NCBI GenBank assembly: GCA_002412985.1
Contig: DHWC01000122.1
Span: forward strand, 1 to 19,664
Length of the DNA: 19,664 bases
Direction of reading: 5' to 3'
Source of the DNA: Methylocystaceae bacterium UBA5192
GTDB taxonomy: Bacteria > Pseudomonadota > Alphaproteobacteria > Rhizobiales > Beijerinckiaceae
A model generated the notes under the pieces. That model did no database searches. It worked only from the letters and a program-made list of their open reading frames with translations, and was not told where the DNA came from. The position numbers and the translations under genes were made by a program. Positions 15,233 to 19,664 of the stretch are shown one piece after another. Position 1 is the stretch's first letter; each line of letters opens with the position of its first letter.

Positions 15233-15670
15233 TTAAGGGGCGCCTAGAGGCAGATAAAGAAATATACGATTAAATCCGATGGGAAAATCGGGAATTTCCC
15301 CATATATTTTGAACCCAACGTTCTCGTAAAAATGGGCGGTATTTGTATCAAATGTATCGATATAAACGCCAATATAATTACGCTCGTACGCGAGGTCTTT
15401 GGCCGTGCTGATGAGTTTTTTTGCGTAACCTAAACGGCGATAGTTCTGCTCTACCCAGAGATGGCGAATATAAAGCCAGCGCCAATGTGCTAGGCCATTA
15501 AGCCCACCAATGATGCCACCATCGTCTCGTCTAATTAAAATGGAAATATGCGCTTCTTCGCGCGCGCCATAGCTTTGCGTCATTTCTGAGCCTAAGCGAT
15601 TTGCTAATTCCTGAGATTCAGCTGAGGCTACTTCTATTCTTGTCTTTTCAATTGGCTCTTTCTTGCTCAT
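15233..15670 (-). CDS. GNAT-family N-acetyltransferase
   Basis: A 145-aa protein (147 aa from a GTG 6 nt upstream). The GNAT acetyl-CoA binding motif A is visible as LWVEQNYRRLGYAKKLI at about 72-88, where R-R-x-G-x-A contacts the pyrophosphate. The motif B region DTFDTNTAHFYENVGFKIYGEIPDF (about 106-130) is typical of small-molecule or protein acetyltransferases. Cytosolic. The substrate cannot be predicted. The start codon is only 10 nt from that of the divergent deacetylase-like gene, so their 5' ends interlock. Confidence 0.87.
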   Translation of the reverse strand: MSKKEPIEKTRIEVASAESQELANRLGSEMTQSYGAREEAHISILIRRDDGGIIGGLNGLAHWRWLYIRHLWVEQNYRRLGYAKKLISTAKDLAYERNYIGVYIDTFDTNTAHFYENVGFKIYGEIPDFPIGFNRIFLYLPLGAP

Positions 15671-15680
15671 AATCACACTT

Positions 15681-16631
15681 ATGCGTCAGAAAATTTTCTT
15701 ATGGTCATTGTGCGTTTTTTTGAACATGTCGGCAATGGCGGTCGCTGAAGAAGAATGTGGGCCAGTGCGCCTAACGCAGGAGGATTTGAATAGCGAGCGT
15801 TTTAAGGACTATCAATCTGTTTTTGAGACGTGTGCGGCGCAGGATCGTTCGCGCTTAGCTATTCGGCGCATGAAGATTGATGATGAAGTATTATTGCTCA
15901 CAGTAGATCCTATGACCCTAGAAACGGGGTTAGAACGAGAAAGATGTTTAAGCTGCGCTCAGACGCAAGAACAAGACTATACCTCAACGCGATTTGTTCA
16001 GGCCTTAAACAGCAGTCGTCCCCGGCTCTTTAACGCTGGCCTAACTCATGGCGCGGGAGAGGGTGTTTATCTCACCGGCGACCTTTGCCCCAGTGGAAAA
16101 CCATTGGATCGGAATTTTATAGAAGAGGTAATTAAATTTGCTCCTGGAGCCCCGCTGGCTCTGGCAGTTTCAGGCGCCTGGTTGGCGCGCCATAAAATAG
16201 ATTTCGCATGGCTTTTAAATAAGGTTCAACATCAAGAGTTGAAGATAACATGGGTGAACCATTCGTATACGCACCCCTATGTCCCTGGGTTGCCTGATCA
16301 ACAAAATTATTTACTGAAGCCAGGCATCGATCTTGATCAGGAAATATTCGAGACAGAAAAGCAATTAATCCTCCAGGGAGCCGTTCCTTCGGTTTTTTTT
16401 CGTTTTCCTGGGCTTGTCGCCGATGAGACTTTGCAAACTCAATTGCGTGCGCGACATCTCATCGCGCTGGGGGCGGACGCCTGGCTAGTTTTAGCGCCAG
16501 CGCCCAGGCCAGGATCGATTGTGCTCGTTCATCCAAATGGCAATGAGCCTCACGGTTTGAGGCTGTTCTCGAAATACCTACGAGACGGCAAAATGCCTTT
16601 GCCCTTTCGATCTATTAACGAAGCGCCGTAA
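15681..16631 (+). CDS. Secreted polysaccharide-deacetylase-like protein
   Basis: A 316-aa exported protein; the ATG at 15681 gives a clean signal peptide (about 1-22, ending MAVA). A TTG at 15663 would add six residues and is less likely. The NodB-homology fold is indicated by HSYTH (NHSYTHPY, H194 and H198), the FFRFPGL strand, and LVLAPAPRPGSIVLVHPNGNEPHGL near the end. The usual TFDDG metal-binding motif is replaced by TGDLCPSGKPLDR around D134, so one Asp is kept but the second is not. Two cysteines near 89-92 (CLSC) are unusual. It probably acts on envelope or extracellular polysaccharide; altered motif 1 leaves enzymatic activity uncertain. No Shine-Dalgarno precedes the ATG. Confidence 0.75.
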   Translation: MRQKIFLWSLCVFLNMSAMAVAEEECGPVRLTQEDLNSERFKDYQSVFETCAAQDRSRLAIRRMKIDDEVLLLTVDPMTLETGLERERCLSCAQTQEQDYTSTRFVQALNSSRPRLFNAGLTHGAGEGVYLTGDLCPSGKPLDRNFIEEVIKFAPGAPLALAVSGAWLARHKIDFAWLLNKVQHQELKITWVNHSYTHPYVPGLPDQQNYLLKPGIDLDQEIFETEKQLILQGAVPSVFFRFPGLVADETLQTQLRARHLIALGADAWLVLAPAPRPGSIVLVHPNGNEPHGLRLFSKYLRDGKMPLPFRSINEAP

Positions 16632-16662
16632 AATTGCGGTTGGCAGGTTGAAGTTCCTTTCA

Positions 16663-16691
16663 TTGACAAGGTATCCCGCGCCTCTTATCTC
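16663..16691 (+). promoter_or_regulatory. Putative sigma70 promoter of secA
   Basis: A perfect TTGACA at 16663-16668 and TATCTC at 16686-16691 are separated by 17 nt. They lie after the deacetylase-like stop (16631) and imply a secA leader of about 130 nt. This is the best promoter match in the window by spacing and -35 quality; the -10 is moderate. Confidence 0.55.
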
Positions 16692-16709
16692 TCCGACGGG
16701 AAGACCGCG

Positions 16710-16732
16710 CCGATCGGGTAGTCCGGGATCGG
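16710..16732 (+). repeat. First leader hairpin and GATCGGG direct repeat before secA
   Basis: CCGATC (16710-16715) pairs with GATCGG (16727-16732), an 11-nt loop between. The same stretch contains GATCGGG twice, 15 nt apart (16712-16718 and 16727-16733). It lies just downstream of the predicted start of transcription. No T-tract follows directly. Confidence 0.4.
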
Positions 16733-16773
16733 GCCATGTTATAAGCGGCTGTTTTTCCTAATTAATTCATCGG

Positions 16774-16810
16774 TTATGCCCCACCGCCGCCGGCGGTGAT
16801 TGGGCCATAA
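16774..16810 (+). promoter_or_regulatory. Extended stem-loop in the secA leader, ending at the ribosome-binding site
   Basis: TTATG (16774-16778), CCC (16779-16781) and CACCGCC (16782-16788) pair respectively with CATAA (16806-16810), GGG (16802-16804) and GGCGGTG (16792-16798), giving 15 base pairs. The loop is GCC and the only interruptions are an ATT bulge (16799-16801) and a single C (16805). The secA Shine-Dalgarno (AGAAAGG) starts 2-3 nt after the stem and the ATG is at 16827. There is no immediate T-tract, so a terminator is unlikely; control of secA translation or mRNA stability is plausible. Confidence 0.55.
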
Positions 16811-16826
16811 TAGAAAGGTCTTTTTC

Positions 16827-19652
16827 ATGATCGGCGCCTTGGCCAAAAAGATTTTCGGCACGGCCAATGACCGTCGGTTGAAGACTTATGCGCCGAAAGT
16901 CAAAGCAATTAATTCGCTTGAGCCGCAGCTCGAGACGCTTAGCGATGACCAGCTCCGCGATCGTACTGAATTTTTCCGCAATGAAGTCGCTGCAGGCAAA
17001 AGCTTAGATGATTTGCTGGTGCCGGCTTTTGCAACGGTTCGCGAAGCTGCGAAGCGCACTTTGGGGCAGCGTCATTTCGACGTACAGCTCATCGGCGGCA
17101 TGGTGTTGCATGAAGGCGCGATCGCTGAAATGCGAACTGGCGAAGGAAAGACGCTTGTTGCAACGCTTGCGGTTTATCTTAATGCTCTTTCAGGCAAGGG
17201 TGTGCATGTAGTCACTGTCAATGATTATCTTGCCAAGCGCGACAGCGAATGGATGGGGCAAATCTATCGCTTCCTCGGGCTTACTGTTGGCGTGGTTGTT
17301 CATGACGTCTCGGATGAAGAACGCGCCAAGGCTTATGCCTGCGATATTACTTATGGCACCAACAATGAGTATGGCTTCGATTATCTGCGCGATAATATGA
17401 AGTATGAATTCTCCCAGATGGTGCAACGAGGGCATAATTTTGCTATCGTGGATGAGGTTGACTCTATTCTCATTGACGAGGCTCGAACGCCGCTCATTAT
17501 TTCAGGGCCAGTTGATGATAAATCTGACCTTTACAATATAATTGATCGACTGATCCCTAAGCTTGCTTCTGAAGATTTTGAGCTTGATGAAAAGCAGCGC
17601 ACCATTCATCTTACAGATGCTGGTAATGAGCATATGGAGCAGCTGCTAATTGATGTTGGCGCGTTGACTGAGGGCGCTTTGTATGAAGCGCATAATGTGA
17701 CGCTTGTTCACCATATTAATCAGGCCTTACGAGCGCATAAACTTTTTCAAAAAGATAAAGATTATATTGTTCGGAAAGATGAGGTTGTCATTATTGATGA
17801 GTTTACTGGCCGTATGATGCCAGGGAGACGTTATTCAGAGGGCCTTCATCAGGCGCTAGAAGCAAAAGAACATGTCAAAGTACAGCCAGAAAACGTAACG
17901 TTAGCATCAATTACTTTCCAAAATTATTTCCGTCTTTACGATAAGCTTGCTGGAATGACAGGAACAGCTTCAACGGAGGCTAATGAATTTGCTGAGATTT
18001 ACAAGCTTGATGTCGTTGAAATCCCGACCAACCGAAATGTCCAACGCATAGACGATGACGATGAAGTTTATCGTACTTCAAAAGAAAAGCTGAAAGCTAT
18101 TGAAACTGAGATCCAAGCAGCTGGCGCGCGTATGCAGCCATTGCTGGTTGGCACCACTTCTATTGAAAAATCAGAACAGCTTGCCGAGTTTTTAGTCAGT
18201 CAGGGTTATAAAATGATTGACTTCGCTGATCCAAAAGGATTGTCGAAGCTTTACGAAGCTGCGCGCTCCGGCCGTCCTTCGAAAATGTTTGCTGTTCTTA
18301 ATGCTCGTTTTCACGAACAAGAAGCTTATATCGTTGCAGAAGCAGGCGTGCCTGGAGCAATTACAATCGCGACGAATATGGCGGGACGCGGCACAGATAT
18401 TCAATTGGGTGGAAATGTTGAAATGCGCGTTGCGCAAGAGTGTGCTTCACTAGAAGGTGAAGCGCGTTCGGCACGAGAAAAAGAAATACGCGCTGAAATT
18501 GCTGATTTCAAGGAAAAGGCTCTCTCAGCGGGAGGTCTTTACATCATCGGCACCGAACGTCACGAAAGTCGACGTATTGATAATCAATTACGAGGTCGTT
18601 CAGGCCGTCAGGGCGATCCAGGCCGTTCCAAGTTCTTCTTGTCTCTGCAAGATGATTTAATGCGGATCTTTGGCTCTGAGCGACTTGATAGCATGCTTGT
18701 GAAGCTTGGTCTGGAGGACGGAGAGGCAATTGTCCATCCCTGGATTAATAAAGCTATTGAAAAGGCGCAACATAAAGTAGAAGCGCGTAATTTCGATATC
18801 CGCAAGAATATTCTTAAATTTGATAATGTGATGAATGATCAGCGTAAAGTCATGTTCGAGCGTCGACGTGAAATTATGGCTGAAGAAAGTGTCGAAGAGC
18901 AAATTTCAGACATGCGGGCTGAGGTGGTAGAGTCCATCGTGTCTCGTCATATCGCGCCCGACGCATACGCCGAAGCATGGGATGTTGCAGGTTTAGAAGC
19001 GGAGGCGCGAGATACGCTTAACCTGGACCTCCCCATAACTCTATGGGCGCAGGAAGAAGGTATCGCTGAGGAAGAGATTAAAGAGCGGTTGCTCGAGGCG
19101 GCAGACTCTGCTTATGCCGAGCGTGTCGAAAAAAATACCGAACCAATGTCCCGGTTGATTGAAAAGCAAGTAGTTTTGCAGTCTCTTGACACGCTGTGGC
19201 GAGAACATCTCGTCGCCTTAGACCATCTGCGTCAGGTGATTGGTTGGCGGGGTATGGCGCAAAGAGATCCACTTAATGAGTATAAGTCTGAGGCTTTAGA
19301 GTTATTTCGTGGGCTCATGACTCGCTGGGACGAGGCGGTTACTGCACAGCTTATGCGTGTTGAGGTGAGTTTTGAAGCGCCCCCCTCATCGTTGCCTGAC
19401 TTGCCGCCAATGGAATTCTCGCACCCTGATCCTCTGGCGCTGACCGCAGCTGAAAATACAGATCAGACGATGCTGGCTGATTTGAATGCACGGCTGTCGG
19501 CGGCTGATTTTTCATCAGCCAATGCCGCGACAGAGACAGCCGTCGCTAGAGACGCAGCAAATCCAGCAAGCTGGGGCAAGGTCGGACGCAACGAAGCTTG
19601 TCCCTGTGGCTCAGGAAAGAAATTTAAACACTGCCACGGGCAGCTTGTTTAA
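16827..19652 (+). CDS. secA: Preprotein translocase ATPase SecA
   Basis: The motor of the general secretion pathway: a cytosolic/membrane ATPase that pushes preproteins through SecYEG. From the ATG at 16827 it is 941 aa; an upstream open reading from 16800 (TTG) adds nine residues lacking family support, and AGAAAGG lies about 8 nt before the ATG. The Walker A is MRTGEGKT (102-109); the Walker B region is IVDEVDSILIDEARTPLI. The preprotein-crosslinking region follows, then the second motor half with TNMAGRGTDI and the helicase motif HESRRIDNQLRGRSGRQGDPG. The C-terminus holds the zinc motif CPCGSGKKFKHCHG that binds SecB and lipid. Complete, with no frameshift. Essential housekeeping gene, a reliable lineage marker for the window. 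Confidence 0.98.
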   Translation: MIGALAKKIFGTANDRRLKTYAPKVKAINSLEPQLETLSDDQLRDRTEFFRNEVAAGKSLDDLLVPAFATVREAAKRTLGQRHFDVQLIGGMVLHEGAIAEMRTGEGKTLVATLAVYLNALSGKGVHVVTVNDYLAKRDSEWMGQIYRFLGLTVGVVVHDVSDEERAKAYACDITYGTNNEYGFDYLRDNMKYEFSQMVQRGHNFAIVDEVDSILIDEARTPLIISGPVDDKSDLYNIIDRLIPKLASEDFELDEKQRTIHLTDAGNEHMEQLLIDVGALTEGALYEAHNVTLVHHINQALRAHKLFQKDKDYIVRKDEVVIIDEFTGRMMPGRRYSEGLHQALEAKEHVKVQPENVTLASITFQNYFRLYDKLAGMTGTASTEANEFAEIYKLDVVEIPTNRNVQRIDDDDEVYRTSKEKLKAIETEIQAAGARMQPLLVGTTSIEKSEQLAEFLVSQGYKMIDFADPKGLSKLYEAARSGRPSKMFAVLNARFHEQEAYIVAEAGVPGAITIATNMAGRGTDIQLGGNVEMRVAQECASLEGEARSAREKEIRAEIADFKEKALSAGGLYIIGTERHESRRIDNQLRGRSGRQGDPGRSKFFLSLQDDLMRIFGSERLDSMLVKLGLEDGEAIVHPWINKAIEKAQHKVEARNFDIRKNILKFDNVMNDQRKVMFERRREIMAEESVEEQISDMRAEVVESIVSRHIAPDAYAEAWDVAGLEAEARDTLNLDLPITLWAQEEGIAEEEIKERLLEAADSAYAERVEKNTEPMSRLIEKQVVLQSLDTLWREHLVALDHLRQVIGWRGMAQRDPLNEYKSEALELFRGLMTRWDEAVTAQLMRVEVSFEAPPSSLPDLPPMEFSHPDPLALTAAENTDQTMLADLNARLSAADFSSANAATETAVARDAANPASWGKVGRNEACPCGSGKKFKHCHGQLV

Positions 19653-19664
19653 CTAACACTGCAG

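Noticed and set aside
16800..16826. SecA start at the upstream TTG (16800)
   Set aside because: It would lie inside the leader stem-loop and adds residues absent from SecA; the ATG at 16827 gives the conserved N-terminus with a ribosome-binding site.
1..19664. Mobile elements, CRISPR arrays, prophage, tRNA or rRNA genes
   Set aside because: No transposase, integrase, regularly spaced repeats or RNA-gene signatures were recognised.

Overview
The window reads as an alphaproteobacterial chromosome segment, most likely order Hyphomicrobiales (Rhizobiales). Indicators are GapR (the small alphaproteobacterial nucleoid protein), a Bpt-type leucyl-transferase, a YqgE/AlgH gene divergent from a stand-alone DsbD-alpha-like secreted protein, a YcbB-like L,D-transpeptidase, a methylmalonyl-CoA mutase small subunit, and a 941-aa SecA with a C-terminal zinc motif. 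The base composition looks balanced rather than GC-rich. I see no mobile element, phage gene, CRISPR array, tRNA or rRNA. I do not name a genus.

Layout. 1-378: AT-rich leader with a sigma70-like promoter for an aldo/keto reductase (379-1428, +). 1440-2096 (-): YqgE/AlgH. 2203-2994 (+): secreted DsbD-alpha-like protein. 2995-8534 (-): one compact seven-gene operon, in transcription order ACP, FabF-like ketosynthase, non-catalytic hotdog subunit, catalytic MaoC-type hotdog subunit, SDR reductase, GT21-like (ceramide-glucosyltransferase-like) glycosyltransferase, and a processive-type GT2 membrane glycosyltransferase. Most junctions are 4-bp stop/start overlaps. 8535-8838: structured gene-free region. 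8839-11084 (+): mutA overlapping a small secreted protein. 11104-12405 (-): L,D-transpeptidase. 12597-14524 (-): LemA-like, Bpt and RDD membrane protein. 14724-14966 (+): gapR. 14967-15232: convergent gene-free stretch with two long inverted repeats. 15233-15670 (-) and 15681-16631 (+): GNAT acetyltransferase and polysaccharide-deacetylase-like protein, head to head with start codons about 10 nt apart. 16827-19652 (+): secA with its own promoter-like element and a strongly structured leader.

The most notable system is the seven-gene operon. It supplies a dedicated carrier protein and the condensation, keto-reduction and dehydration steps of a type II fatty-acid or polyketide cycle, without an enoyl reductase, and is followed by two membrane glycosyltransferases. 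This suggests a dedicated, glycosylated 3-hydroxy or unsaturated (possibly polyenoic) acyl lipid for the envelope. The gene assignments are well supported by motifs; the product is inference. The remaining genes are mainly envelope, secretion and housekeeping functions.
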